The translations under genes were made by a program, and so were the position numbers. Below, piece by piece: positions 38,060 to 47,358 of a stretch of DNA of 64,000 nt. Within the stretch, counting starts at the first letter, position 1; each line of letters begins with the position of its first letter. Origin of the DNA: Leclercia sp. LSNIH1 (lineage in GTDB: Bacteria; Pseudomonadota; Gammaproteobacteria; Enterobacterales; Enterobacteriaceae); NCBI RefSeq assembly GCF_002902985.1, contig NZ_CP026167.1, forward strand, positions 186,001 to 250,000, read 5' to 3'. Below the pieces are notes generated by a model. The model saw only the letters and a program-made list of their open reading frames with translations, made no database searches and was not told the origin of the DNA.

Positions 38060-39136
38060 TTACGCTCCTGCTACCGGCTCGGCTGCTGCCTGCGCCTGGG
38101 TGAAGGTGCCGACCTTGATGTTTTCCACCAGGCAACCGGCGGCGTAGTCTTCAACCACAAAATCGACGTTCATCGACTCGTAGTTTTCCACGCGGTCGAG
38201 TTTCGCGTTTTCGTCAATAACCCGGCGATGACTCTCGTCCATAAAGTAGATGGACAGATTATCGAGGCGCGTCACAAACAGCGCATTGGCCGGGAAGTAC
38301 GGCACACGCACCGCCGGAAGGTTACCGATGCGTTTCTGGCTGGCGATCACGTCAGCGGCCATGGCTTCGGTATTGGCCTGCTCTTTGTTGACGATCGGGA
38401 AATATTTGTCCGCCAGAAGCTGACGACCCACAATCACCACTAGATCGGGGTCTTCCTGATACCACGGCTCGATAAGGTTGTTCGTGGCATCCATCACCAG
38501 GGCGTCGAGGTTTTCATAGTCGCCACCTTTACCGATGCGGATCACATCGGAAACGACCGCGCCGTCGTCATCGGTGACCTTATTCATCACACGGCCCGGT
38601 GCTTCATTGCGGTATTTCTGCATCCAGCCCACGGCCACGTCCTGAAGCATCGGGTTTTCCGCACGGTTTGACGTCGCGGCGCGTTTCACGCCGTTAAAGC
38701 CGACCATGATGAAGTCCAGCGACTGGCGCTTGGTGATGGCATTGCGGATGCGGATCTGGAAGTCCTGAAAACGCGCCCACAGGTCGAGCGTTTTGTAACG
38801 GATATGGAAATCGAAGTTAATCTGATCGCACTCGTACTTGTTGCTCTCCAGCGCGGCGAAGTCGCCGGTCTTACGCTCCTGACCGTTGGCAGTGTCCGCC
38901 GTGCTGGCAATGGAGCCAGTCACGCCGACCCCAACTTTTTCGCCCTTCAGCTCACTGACCGGCACGATATTGATGCGGGTCAGGAAATCGGAATTCTCCT
39001 GCACGGTGTCCATCAGAGTCTGAGTCACCGACGGGTTGACGGTGAATTTTTTCGACAGATCGCTTACCTCCACACCGCTCAGCTCAGCAATTCGGGAGAG
39101 ATACTTATTAAATTTAAAACGGGTTTCCTGACGCAT
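38060..39136 (-). CDS. N: Major capsid protein precursor gpN
   Basis: 358 aa, P2 length class. Starts MRQETRFKFNKYLSRIAELS; the N-terminus is removed by gpO during maturation. Contains NNLIEPWYQEDPDLVVIVGRQL, nearly identical to P2. Confidence 0.96.
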   Translation of the reverse strand: MRQETRFKFNKYLSRIAELSGVEVSDLSKKFTVNPSVTQTLMDTVQENSDFLTRINIVPVSELKGEKVGVGVTGSIASTADTANGQERKTGDFAALESNKYECDQINFDFHIRYKTLDLWARFQDFQIRIRNAITKRQSLDFIMVGFNGVKRAATSNRAENPMLQDVAVGWMQKYRNEAPGRVMNKVTDDDGAVVSDVIRIGKGGDYENLDALVMDATNNLIEPWYQEDPDLVVIVGRQLLADKYFPIVNKEQANTEAMAADVIASQKRIGNLPAVRVPYFPANALFVTRLDNLSIYFMDESHRRVIDENAKLDRVENYESMNVDFVVEDYAAGCLVENIKVGTFTQAQAAAEPVAGA

Positions 39137-39193
39137 ATTTTTTCCTGAAATTTGTAATTAATCGGGGTTCACTGTCTGCCGTTCGCGGGCCTG

Positions 39194-40048
39194 TCAGCAG
39201 TTCGTCAGCGTCGATTCACCGCCACCGCCGGTACTCAGCTCGCGGCGCGGCTGATGACGGCTTGGTGTGTTATCGAGCGTGGTTTTGAGCTGCGAAAATG
39301 CCTGACTGGTCTGCTCCGCCTTACTTGTCACATCCTGCCTGAGGGAGGCAAAGGAAGTTTCCAGCGCAGCGAGACGCTCATCGGATGCGCTGAGGCTGGT
39401 CTGCATATGCTCACTGACCACCGTCACCGCTTCATGCACATCAGCGAAACGGGCGTCATCGCTTGCCTGCTTGCGGCCAAAAATGCTTTTCACGGTGTCG
39501 CTTAATTTGGTGAAGACGGTTTCGGCCTGGTCTTCAAACTCCAGCTCCGCCAGGGTGGCGACAGAAATCAGGTTGTCCGGGGCTGTCTTGAAGCGGTTAA
39601 GCGGATTGCTTTTCGCAGTGCGGCAAAATTCAAGATATTCGGTGCCGAGGCTTGCCGGGTCATCGGTGACGGCCAGGCCGACCAGATAACATTTGCCGGT
39701 GTTGGCAAAGTTCGGCTGGATCTCCATGGAGGTGTAAACCTTCTGGCCCTTGCCGACCATTTCCACCAGGTTGTCGAGCGGCGCGATTTTGCCGAACAGC
39801 GCCCATTTACCGTTAAGCGCCGAATCGTCTTCGATTTTTTCAGCCTTCAGCTCCACCACGTCACCGTAGCGGTTGAATGCACCATCCGGGAGGATGCCGC
39901 GCAGATGTTCCAGGTTAATACGGCAGCCATAGACGCGGGGGTCAAAACCTGCGGCCATTTCCTGAATATCGGTCGCGCTAATTACGCGGCCGTCGCAGGT
40001 ATCGCCCTCAACGCCGATACGGAAAAACTTACTCACTTTTTTTGCCAT
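39194..40048 (-). CDS. O: Capsid scaffold and maturation protease gpO
   Basis: 284 aa; internal scaffold with N-terminal serine protease. Catalytic triad expected as Asp in GVEGDTCDGRV, His in INLEHLRG, Ser in VYTSMEIQP, all present. The C-terminal half (about 195-260) is a coiled coil acting as scaffold, as in P2. First of O-N-M-L, divergent from P. Confidence 0.94.
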   Translation of the reverse strand: MAKKVSKFFRIGVEGDTCDGRVISATDIQEMAAGFDPRVYGCRINLEHLRGILPDGAFNRYGDVVELKAEKIEDDSALNGKWALFGKIAPLDNLVEMVGKGQKVYTSMEIQPNFANTGKCYLVGLAVTDDPASLGTEYLEFCRTAKSNPLNRFKTAPDNLISVATLAELEFEDQAETVFTKLSDTVKSIFGRKQASDDARFADVHEAVTVVSEHMQTSLSASDERLAALETSFASLRQDVTSKAEQTSQAFSQLKTTLDNTPSRHQPRRELSTGGGGESTLTNC

Positions 40049-40128
40049 CGTCAGGAGTCCTGATTGTGGGGTTACGGGTTCGGGGTTAGTTTTCCCGACT
40101 CGGCACCCTTCCGGCTATCGGTGCCGGA

Positions 40129-40146
40129 TGGGTACGCCCTCACACA
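40129..40146. promoter_or_regulatory. Candidate Ogr site shared by divergent O and P promoters
   Basis: Minus strand TGT-gtgagggcgtac-CCA; plus strand TGG-N12-ACA. Centre lies 89 bp from the O start and 79 bp from the P start, so a single partly symmetric site could serve both at the expected -55. Confidence 0.5.
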
Positions 40147-40215
40147 ACAGCGCCTTAGCGATTCGTAAGCGGCTCATCAGTAGCCTTGCCCTGTATCAAT
40201 CACGGCGAGGCATCC

Positions 40216-41985
40216 ATGACCATCACCACCGACACGACGCTTTTAAACGATCCGCGACGACAGGCGGCGCTGCTGTACTGGCAGGGCTTTTCCGTGCCGC
40301 AAATCGCTGAAATGTTGCAGACCAAACGGCCTACCGTGCAGAGCTGGAAACAGCGCGACGGCTGGGACGAAACCGCACCGATTAACCGGGTGGAAAGCAC
40401 GCTTGAAGCCCGGCTCATCCAGCTCTACGCAAAGCCGGATTTAACCGCGCATGATTTCAAGGTTGCCGACTTTTTGTCGCGCCAGATGGAGCGTCTTGCC
40501 CGGGTCAACCGCTACGGCCAGACCGGCAACGAGGCCGATCTCAATCCCAACGTGGCGAACCGCAACAAGGGTGAACGTAAGAAGCCGAAAAAGAATTTTT
40601 TCAGCGAAGAGGCTATCGAAAAACTGGAGGAGATTTTCCTCGCGGAGTCGTTCGAGTATCAGCTCAAATGGCACCGTGCCGGGCTGGCTCACCGCATCCG
40701 CGACATCCTGAAATCCCGCCAGATCGGCGCAACGTACTACTTTTCCCGCGAGGCGCTGCTGCACGCCCTGAAAACCGGCCATAACCAGATATTTTTATCA
40801 GCCTCAAAAACACAGGCGTATGTGTTCCGGGAATACATCATCCAGTTTGCGCGCCTGGTCGATGTTGACCTCTCCGGCGACCCGATTGTGATCGGCAACA
40901 ACGGGGCAAAGCTGATTTTCCTCGGCACCAACTCCAACACCGCGCAGAGCCATAACGGCGACCTGTATGTTGATGAGATTTTCTGGATCCCCAACTTCCA
41001 GCGGCTGCGTAAGGTTGCCTCGGGCATGGCCTCGCAAAAGCACCTGCGCACCACCTATTTTTCAACACCTTCCTCCCTCGGCCATGGTGCATATCCGTTC
41101 TGGTCGGGCGAGCTGTTTAACCGGGGCCGGGCCAGTGCCAGTGAGCGTGTCGAGATCGATATCAATCATTCCGCGCTGGCCGCCGGGGTTGCCTGCGCGG
41201 ACGGGCAGTGGCGGCAGATTGTTACCATTGAGGATGCGCTTGCCGGGGGCTGTACCCTGTTTGACCTGGACACACTGAAGCGCGAAAACAGCGCCGATGA
41301 TTTCCGCAACCTGTTTATGTGCGAATTTGTTGACGATAAAGCCTCGGTGTTTCCGTTTGAGGAGCTGCAACGGTGCATGGTAGACAGTCTGGAGGAATGG
41401 GAGGACTACGCCCCGTTTGCCGATCGTCCTTTCGGCCAGCGTCCGGTCTGGATTGGCTACGACCCGTCACACCGGGGCGACAGCGCCGGGTGCGTGGTAA
41501 TCGCCCCGCCGATGGTGACCGGCGGCAAGTTCCGTATTCTGGAGCGCCATCAGTGGAAGGGCATGGACTTTGCCACCCAGGCGAACGCAATCCGCGAGCT
41601 GACCGAAAAATACTACGTCGAGTATATCGGTATCGATGCAACTGGCCTCGGCCAGGGTGTATATCAGCTGGTTCGTTCCTTCTACCCGGCTGCCCGCGAG
41701 ATCCGCTACACGCCGGAAATTAAAACGGCAATGGTGCTCAAGGCAAAAGACACGATCACCCGCGGCTGTCTGGAGTATGACGTTGCCGCAACCGACCTCA
41801 CACAGTCATTTATGTCCATCCGTAAAACCATGACCGGCAGTGGGCGCAGCTCGACCTATGAGGCCAGCCGCACCGAGGAAGCCAGCCACGCCGATCTCGC
41901 CTGGGCCACCATGCATGTACTGATCAACGAGCCGCTTACCGCTGGCAGCGGCGGGGCTTCATCTTCTATTCTGGAGTTCAACTAA
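40216..41985 (+). CDS. P: Terminase large subunit (ATPase) gpP
   Basis: 589 aa (P2 590), MTITTDTTLLNDPRRQAALLYWQ. N-terminal HTH-like segment (FSVPQIAEMLQTKRPTVQSWK). Walker A-like motif in ILKSRQIGATYYFSREAL (about 168-185) and Walker B in NGDLYVDEIFWI (about 249-260). C-terminal nuclease-like domain begins VWIGYDPSHRGDSAG, with acidic metal ligands. Packages DNA from cos. An earlier in-frame ATG (40186) is ignored. Confidence 0.95.
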   Translation: MTITTDTTLLNDPRRQAALLYWQGFSVPQIAEMLQTKRPTVQSWKQRDGWDETAPINRVESTLEARLIQLYAKPDLTAHDFKVADFLSRQMERLARVNRYGQTGNEADLNPNVANRNKGERKKPKKNFFSEEAIEKLEEIFLAESFEYQLKWHRAGLAHRIRDILKSRQIGATYYFSREALLHALKTGHNQIFLSASKTQAYVFREYIIQFARLVDVDLSGDPIVIGNNGAKLIFLGTNSNTAQSHNGDLYVDEIFWIPNFQRLRKVASGMASQKHLRTTYFSTPSSLGHGAYPFWSGELFNRGRASASERVEIDINHSALAAGVACADGQWRQIVTIEDALAGGCTLFDLDTLKRENSADDFRNLFMCEFVDDKASVFPFEELQRCMVDSLEEWEDYAPFADRPFGQRPVWIGYDPSHRGDSAGCVVIAPPMVTGGKFRILERHQWKGMDFATQANAIRELTEKYYVEYIGIDATGLGQGVYQLVRSFYPAAREIRYTPEIKTAMVLKAKDTITRGCLEYDVAATDLTQSFMSIRKTMTGSGRSSTYEASRTEEASHADLAWATMHVLINEPLTAGSGGASSSILEFN

Positions 41986-43019
41986 TGCGAAAACGTAACA
42001 AGCGCCAGCGCAGCCAGCAGGTAACAGAAACCACCGCCACCGGCGCACAAAAAATGGAGGCATTCACCTTCGGCGAGCCGTCCCCGGTACTCGACCGCCG
42101 CGACATTCTGGATTATGTCGAGTGCGTGACCAACGGCAGATGGTACGAGCCGCCGGTAAGCTTTACCGGACTTGCCAAAAGTCTGCGGGCCGCCGTGCAT
42201 CACAGCTCACCGATTTACGTGAAGCGCAACATTCTGGCGAGCACGTTTATGCCGCATCCCTTGCTCTCGCAGCAGGATTTCAGCCGCTTTGCGCTCGATT
42301 TTCTGGTGTTCGGCAACGCCTTTTTTGAAAAGCGTATGAGTGAAACAGGTCGCGTACTGAAGCTGGAAGCCTCACCGGCGAAATACACCCGGCGTGGCGT
42401 AGAGCTTGATACCTACTGGTATGTGCCGACTTTCTCAAACCCACATCAGTTTATGTCTGGATCGGTTTTTCACCTGCTGGAGCCAGATATCAATCAGGAG
42501 CTGTACGGGATGCCGGAATATCTCAGCGCTCTTAATTCAGCCTGGCTAAATGAGAGCGCGACGCTGTTCCGCCGCAAGTACTACCAGAACGGCGCGCACG
42601 CGGGTTACATCATGTACGTGACCGACGCGGCGCAAAGCAGCACCGACGTTGAGGAGCTTCGTCAGGCAATGCGCAGTTCGAAAGGACTTGGTAATTTTAA
42701 GAATCTTTTTTTCTATGCACCGAACGGGAAACCGGACGGCATCAAAATTGTGCCTCTCAGCGAAGTTGCCACGAAAGACGATTTTTTTAATATCAAAAAG
42801 GTCAGCGCTGCGGATCTGCTGGACGCTCACCGCATTCCGTTCCAGCTCATGGGCGGCAAGCCTGAAAATATTGCCAGCGTGGGCGACGTTGAGAAGGTAG
42901 CAAAGGTGTTCGTCCGCAATGAGCTTATGCCATTACAGGACAGGATCCGGGAGGTAAACGGCTGGCTCGGCGAGGAGGTTATCCGCTTCAAAAAATACAG
43001 CCTCGAAACAGACGAATAA
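41985..43019 (+). CDS. Q: Portal protein gpQ
   Basis: 344 aa, phage portal family (PBSX-like), with FTFGEPSPVLDRRDILDYVEC near the N-terminus. Start overlaps the P stop by 1 nt (TAATG). Forms the head vertex for DNA entry. Confidence 0.95.
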   Translation: MRKRNKRQRSQQVTETTATGAQKMEAFTFGEPSPVLDRRDILDYVECVTNGRWYEPPVSFTGLAKSLRAAVHHSSPIYVKRNILASTFMPHPLLSQQDFSRFALDFLVFGNAFFEKRMSETGRVLKLEASPAKYTRRGVELDTYWYVPTFSNPHQFMSGSVFHLLEPDINQELYGMPEYLSALNSAWLNESATLFRRKYYQNGAHAGYIMYVTDAAQSSTDVEELRQAMRSSKGLGNFKNLFFYAPNGKPDGIKIVPLSEVATKDDFFNIKKVSAADLLDAHRIPFQLMGGKPENIASVGDVEKVAKVFVRNELMPLQDRIREVNGWLGEEVIRFKKYSLETDE

Positions 43020-43028
43020 CCCACCCAC

Positions 43029-43055
43029 AGCCGTCCGCGAGGCGGCTTTTTCTTT
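43029..43055 (+). terminator. Terminator after P-Q
   Basis: Stem agccgtc/ggcggct (43029-43035, 43041-43047, one G-T pair), 5-nt loop, T4 then C. Located 10 bp past the Q stop. Confidence 0.7.
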
Positions 43056-43194
43056 CCCCTCGCTCTACGCCCCTCAGACACGCCACACGGCGTGCTCATG
43101 TACGCCTATCCCTTTACATCACCCCAACCCGAACGGCGCGACAGCGGCGCAGCAGCGGCGCAAATATTAATTTAATTATCGCGCTCAGCGCGCA

Positions 43195-43213
43195 ATGCTT
43201 TCCCCGCCACGCC
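43195..43213 (-). other. cos site (19-nt cohesive-end core, 186 type)
   Basis: Minus strand reads GGCGTGGCGGGGAAAGCAT, which as I recall is the 19-nt cohesive end of phage 186 (P2 differs at two positions). It sits between Q and the SOS cassette, the usual cos location. The interval 43056-43194 has no gene and probably includes terminase-binding sites. Confidence 0.9.
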
Positions 43214-43256
43214 TGCCCGCTTTATGGGTCGGTTTTAATGCACCTGCATGACCCAC

Positions 43257-43282
43257 AAAAAAGCCCGCCGGGACTGGCGGGC
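43257..43282 (-). terminator. Terminator of the SOS cassette
   Basis: Minus-strand stem gcccgcc/ggcgggc, 6-nt loop, T6. Lies ~90 bp after the stop of the UmuD-like gene and shields cos from transcription. Confidence 0.88.
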
Positions 43283-43372
43283 CTGAGCGTTAACGATCCT
43301 CAAACGATCATGCAAATTCATGCACCTTATGCACGCATGACTGCAAAACGGGTAATTAGGGGTAAATATTCC

Positions 43373-43696
43373 CTAAATTACCGGGCAATTATCGTCACTG
43401 ACAGCACGATTTATCAGGTGTGTAACCCGGCCTAAAACTACCACGTCGTCAAGCGCGTCGCCTTCCAGCGCCTCGCCGTCTGAGGTTATAAAAGAGTGAC
43501 CGGCGACTTTTGCAAAATGCGTACGCCCGAATGCCTGGATCAGAACATCTGCACCTGGCGGGCATTTTAGTGCGGGGTTAATCACCGCATACCCTGCTGA
43601 CGTTTCAATAATACGACTGTTAGCTGTGATGCCGCATAAGCTGTTTGGAGTCAGGACAGTCTCTACGTAGTCCTGTGCCGGGCTAGGAAATCCCAT
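43373..43696 (-). CDS. UmuD-like (S24 family) protein, LexA-controlled
   Basis: 107 aa. The start MGFPSPAQDYVE matches UmuD exactly where RecA-stimulated self-cleavage leaves UmuD' (G-F-P-S-P-A-A-D-Y-V-E); the N-terminal arm is absent. The rest fits the shortened UmuD core: GADVLIQAFGRTHFAKV and a C-terminal VVVLGRVTHLINR like UmuD's VFGVVIHVVK. A Ser (ANSR) and a Lys (FAKV) could correspond to the catalytic pair, but the usual SGDSM motif is not intact. RBS gaggcg is 6 nt upstream. Second gene after the LexA box. In phage 186 the Tum antirepressor is encoded in this position; a Tum-like role is an inference. Confidence 0.78.
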   Translation of the reverse strand: MGFPSPAQDYVETVLTPNSLCGITANSRIIETSAGYAVINPALKCPPGADVLIQAFGRTHFAKVAGHSFITSDGEALEGDALDDVVVLGRVTHLINRAVSDDNCPVI

Positions 43697-43770
43697 AACT
43701 AACGCCTCGCTGTGCTCGTTGTTTGAGCCTTGCAGGTGTTAGAAACCAGTTCTAACACCTGCAACGCTCC

Positions 43771-43956
43771 TTACTCAAAAGGAATGGCAGAGAAGATTAC
43801 GGAAAACTGCCGGTTGCGTAGTGTGGCGTCGCCAGCTATCTCGGCTATCAGGTTCAGCGCTATTTCCCTGTCTCGCTCATGACAAACACCCTCTGATACC
43901 AGTCTGGCAATCAGCTCTACACGTTCCAACCGTACCCGCTCTTGTAAATCGTCCAT
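43771..43956 (-). CDS. Small protein, first gene of LexA-controlled cassette
   Basis: 61 aa, charged and helical (MDDLQERVRLERVELIARLV), no recognised family. It lies directly downstream of the LexA box and 74 bp upstream of the UmuD-like gene. RBS AGGGGGG abuts the ATG; the start may be 43959 or 43956. Not DinI-like by sequence, although 186 carries a DinI-like gene near here. Confidence 0.65.
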   Translation of the reverse strand: MDDLQERVRLERVELIARLVSEGVCHERDREIALNLIAEIAGDATLRNRQFSVIFSAIPFE

Positions 43957-43976
43957 CATCCCCCCTAACAACTACA

Positions 43977-43992
43977 CTGTATATAATTACAG
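43977..43992. promoter_or_regulatory. LexA (SOS) box
   Basis: CTGTATATAATTACAG, a CTGT-N8-ACAG palindrome with extended flanks ACTG..CAGT. It is 20 bp upstream of the first start codon and overlaps a probable -10 (TATACT on the minus strand). It should make the cassette DNA-damage inducible. Confidence 0.88.
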
Positions 43993-44105
43993 TATATAAA
44001 AAACTGTGGGATGTGAAATGTTTTTTTATCTTTCAATCGGATATCTCTGAGGGAAATTATTAAGCGCAACAATGGTTAACCGCACTCACCTGTAAATTAG
44101 CAGCG

Positions 44106-46319
44106 TTATTTTGCGGCCTTTTCGAGCTGGCGCACCCTGCTCATGATGCTGGCCGCCCTGGCTGAGGCTGGCGTATTAGCAGCATAAACGTCACCACTCG
44201 CCGAACCTCTACGCCAGCGGCCACCAATAAACAGCGCCGCGCCGGAAATTAAAGACAGCGCCTCTCCCCGGCTGAGTGTTTCGCCGGTTAAAAGGTGCAT
44301 TTCGTCAGTTGCCCTGGCTATGGCCGCCGCGTTCTGCTCTGTAACGTGGTCGAATTTTTGCCCGGTAGCCGTTTTTTTCTTCCGCAAACGCTCCGTTAAC
44401 TGTCTGCGCTCACGCCGGTTTAGTGGCCGGGTGAGATCGATACCGGGATCCGCCACCGGATCCCCCGTACAGTTATTGACAGAACTCCGAGAGGGCGCAG
44501 GCGCGCCCTTAACGTCAACGGCCAGGTCAACGGCCCGCTTCGGTACAATTTTCCACTGCACAACGCGGGTCACGATTGGCGAGCCGTCGCCAACCTCGGT
44601 GTCATAAACGCCCTTAACACGGACGGTTTCCTCGCCGTAGTCATTGACCGAATCGCTGCTTTCGTACCAGGTGCGCACCTGCAAATCGTCACGGCGTACG
44701 AACGGGCCGCCCTGGGCGTTTACATAACCGGCCCAGTCGCCTGCGTCAGCTGCGTCATGCACAAGGGCAAATTCGATACTCAGGCCGCGCGCCGTTTCTG
44801 CGTCAGCCATTCGACGCAGCTCGCGGTAAACGGTGACCGGCGCGCCGCCAACAAACTGAAACTGCCGGATGTGCCAGCGGGCCGCCCAGGCAGAAACAGC
44901 GGGCGCGGTCTCTTTAAGCGTTTCGCCGCTCTCGTCATCGCGCTCATCGTCCAGGGCGTAGCCGTCGATATTTTTGCTGATGTATTTTGCAACATAGCCA
45001 GTTGCGCTCCCTTTGTCGGGGTCAATAGCCTCAGCATGGAAGCGGGCCTTACGGGCTTTATCGCTTTTCAGTTCCTGACGGTCTTCCTTGCAGGCGTATT
45101 TGCTGATGATGGCGCGTACGCGGGCCACGTCTTCCGGCAACATGAACATCAGCATATGCCAGTGCGGCGTGCCATCGTGGTGAGGCTCGGCCACTCGGAT
45201 CCCGAACACGCGGATCTCATCGCGGTGAAGTTTGGCGCGGATTTTGGCCCACAACCCGGTAAGGTAGCGCTGGGTATCCGCCGGGCTGGAGCCGTTCCAT
45301 TTGGTATTACGGTAACCGGCGCGGGTTGTTGCGTGGAATTTTGACGGGGCGGTGAGGGTGTAAAACTCACCGACATAGCCCAGCTCGTTGCAGATATTTT
45401 CAAAGCCACGGATGCGGGTCATCAGCTCACAGCGACGGATCGCCGGATTAGCTACGCTGCCGTCATATTTGTCGATCAGGCTGATGCGGTTGCCTTCCTC
45501 GTCTTCCAGTTCCATTCCCTTAAGAAACTCACGCGTGCGGCGTTTCTGCTCACGCCATTCTGTAACGCAGCCCTTGCTTGCGTAAGCCTTGCGAGTCTTG
45601 CTGACATTGCCCAGGGCAATTTGCAGATGCTCGCGCCACTCAGCAGCGACACGACGCAGGCGGCCCTGCCACCATTTTTCTGAGGCCATGCGCAGGGTGG
45701 CCGGGGCCACATCCTCAGCCGTTACAAATTTAGTGGTGATGCGCTCCCATAGCGGCGGCGCATTCCTGAAATGCCGGGTGATGCGGGCGGCGCAGTGGTA
45801 GGAGGCGTGAAGGATTTTTAGGTCACTGCCGGCTTCCACCTCGATGGCGCCCAGTTCGGAAATAATGAAATTCGCGATATCACCGGCCAGCAGATCGATA
45901 TCGGCTTTTGACATATCCGGCAGGCGGTTAAACCGAGCCGTCATGTTTACCAGGCGGGACGCCATAAAGCGCACGTCAGCGGCGTCAAAATGGCCGCCGA
46001 ACGCAGCGCCGGAAACGTCTGACTCGATCCCTGTGATGCTGTATTTATTTGAAACCAGCTCAAGGCGTGGCAATGCCTTCCGGGTGAAATTCACCAGAAA
46101 GGCATTGGCTCGCGCTAAACCGTGGTGGCGCTCCAGCTCATCAGCCCGGCGGCGCACGTCGTAACGTACGCAGTCCGGCTGTAACTCCAGCTCATGCCGC
46201 GCACGCAGCAACGCCGCAATCTGCTGATCGCGGCGGTGCTGTTCTGCGTGTGTCAGGTACGGGCTTGCGATAGCGTCGCGGGGCGCGTTCCATACGTAAG
46301 GCAGGGCAACATCACTCAC
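44106..46319 (-). CDS. A: Replication initiation endonuclease gpA
   Basis: 737 aa; rolling-circle initiator of the HUH class. HUH motif PHWHMLMF (about 390-397) and the two-Tyr motif YVAKYISKN (about 447-455), where the nicking tyrosines lie. In P2 the origin lies within A itself. Overlaps dam by 4 nt, so the early operon runs int-distal genes to A. Confidence 0.94.
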   Translation of the reverse strand: MSDVALPYVWNAPRDAIASPYLTHAEQHRRDQQIAALLRARHELELQPDCVRYDVRRRADELERHHGLARANAFLVNFTRKALPRLELVSNKYSITGIESDVSGAAFGGHFDAADVRFMASRLVNMTARFNRLPDMSKADIDLLAGDIANFIISELGAIEVEAGSDLKILHASYHCAARITRHFRNAPPLWERITTKFVTAEDVAPATLRMASEKWWQGRLRRVAAEWREHLQIALGNVSKTRKAYASKGCVTEWREQKRRTREFLKGMELEDEEGNRISLIDKYDGSVANPAIRRCELMTRIRGFENICNELGYVGEFYTLTAPSKFHATTRAGYRNTKWNGSSPADTQRYLTGLWAKIRAKLHRDEIRVFGIRVAEPHHDGTPHWHMLMFMLPEDVARVRAIISKYACKEDRQELKSDKARKARFHAEAIDPDKGSATGYVAKYISKNIDGYALDDERDDESGETLKETAPAVSAWAARWHIRQFQFVGGAPVTVYRELRRMADAETARGLSIEFALVHDAADAGDWAGYVNAQGGPFVRRDDLQVRTWYESSDSVNDYGEETVRVKGVYDTEVGDGSPIVTRVVQWKIVPKRAVDLAVDVKGAPAPSRSSVNNCTGDPVADPGIDLTRPLNRRERRQLTERLRKKKTATGQKFDHVTEQNAAAIARATDEMHLLTGETLSRGEALSLISGAALFIGGRWRRGSASGDVYAANTPASARAASIMSRVRQLEKAAK

Positions 46320-47170
46320 GCCCGCACCTCATGAATGACCGTTCTGTCGCACCCTGCCGCATAATCGACGCCCATCCAGACGAATGGCTTAGAAACAGCG
46401 ATAACCTCAGCGGCACGCTTACTCTTACCGGCGGCCACACCAACACTACGGGCGGTGGTGATTTTGTGAAGGGTGAAATTACGGTACAGCGAGCCGATCA
46501 GAAGCGTGTCGCTGTTGGAGGCAACAACCGGATGCCCTTCTGATGACCGGCGCTCCAGAATAGAGGCCAGACGATACTGGTCATCCTCGCTAAAGCCTGC
46601 GGTATGATAACCGGCAAATGTACCGTCATACGGCGGATCGCAGTAAATCACATCACCGGGCAGCAGCTGCGCCAGAGTCTCTTCGTAACCGGCACAGATG
46701 AACGTTGCGCGCCAGGCCTTTTTAGCGAAGGCGCGGATTTCATTTTCCGGGAAATACGGCGCTTTGTAGTTACCGTAAGGCACATTGAAATCCCCGGCAC
46801 GGTTATAACGGCAAAGCCCACGGTAACAATGGCGATTCAGATAAAGAAAGTATGCCGCTTTATCCAAAGGGGTAAGTGAGCCAGTATTAAAATACTGACG
46901 GCATTTGTAATAGCCGCTCTTGGTATTGAACTCTGCAAACAGGCGTTCAACCAGATGAATAAAGCCGAGCACATCGTCTTTAATCTGCTGATACATGTTG
47001 ATCAGGTCAGGATTGATATCCGCAACGAGATAGCTGGGATAACCCGTTTCCATCATAACAGCGCAGGAACCTGCGAACGGCTCAACCAGTCGCGAGCCAT
47101 CAGGCAGGTGCTTTTCCAAGAGCGGCATAACGGCGGTTTTATTTCCCGCCCATTTCAGGATGGTGCTCAC
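46316..47170 (-). CDS. dam: DNA adenine methylase (Dam/D12 class)
   Basis: 284 aa. SAM-binding LVEPFAGSCAVMMET (about 28-42) near the N-terminus KWAGNKTAVMPLL, and catalytic DPPY in VIYCDPPYDGTF (about 182-193). Specificity GATC is expected for the class but is not proved. Many 186/P2 relatives carry such a gene; it may protect phage DNA or affect packaging and host gene control. Confidence 0.93.
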   Translation of the reverse strand: MSTILKWAGNKTAVMPLLEKHLPDGSRLVEPFAGSCAVMMETGYPSYLVADINPDLINMYQQIKDDVLGFIHLVERLFAEFNTKSGYYKCRQYFNTGSLTPLDKAAYFLYLNRHCYRGLCRYNRAGDFNVPYGNYKAPYFPENEIRAFAKKAWRATFICAGYEETLAQLLPGDVIYCDPPYDGTFAGYHTAGFSEDDQYRLASILERRSSEGHPVVASNSDTLLIGSLYRNFTLHKITTARSVGVAAGKSKRAAEVIAVSKPFVWMGVDYAAGCDRTVIHEVRA

Positions 47171-47358
47171 TCTCCACTCTCCTTATAGCTAATTTCCACT
47201 ACGGAAATAAGACCGCTCACGATCTCGTTAAATCTCGTTGCCGCATCCGTATCGTTAACCGCAAGCATGGATGCCTGAGCCAGAGTCACGATACGCATCT
47301 TGTTTAATACTTCTAATGCCCCTTCTCGTTTGGCGCGCTCCAACTCACTAGTTGTCAT
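47167..47358 (-). CDS. Small early phage protein, unknown
   Basis: 63 aa, predicted helical, MTTSELERAKREGALEVLN. Overlaps dam by 4 nt and is abutted by the zinc-finger gene, so it is translated within the early operon. No family recognised. Confidence 0.65.
   Translation of the reverse strand: MTTSELERAKREGALEVLNKMRIVTLAQASMLAVNDTDAATRFNEIVSGLISVVEISYKESGE

Noticed and set aside
43771..43956. DinI homologue
   Set aside because: The position would fit the 186 arrangement, but the sequence does not show the DinI pattern.
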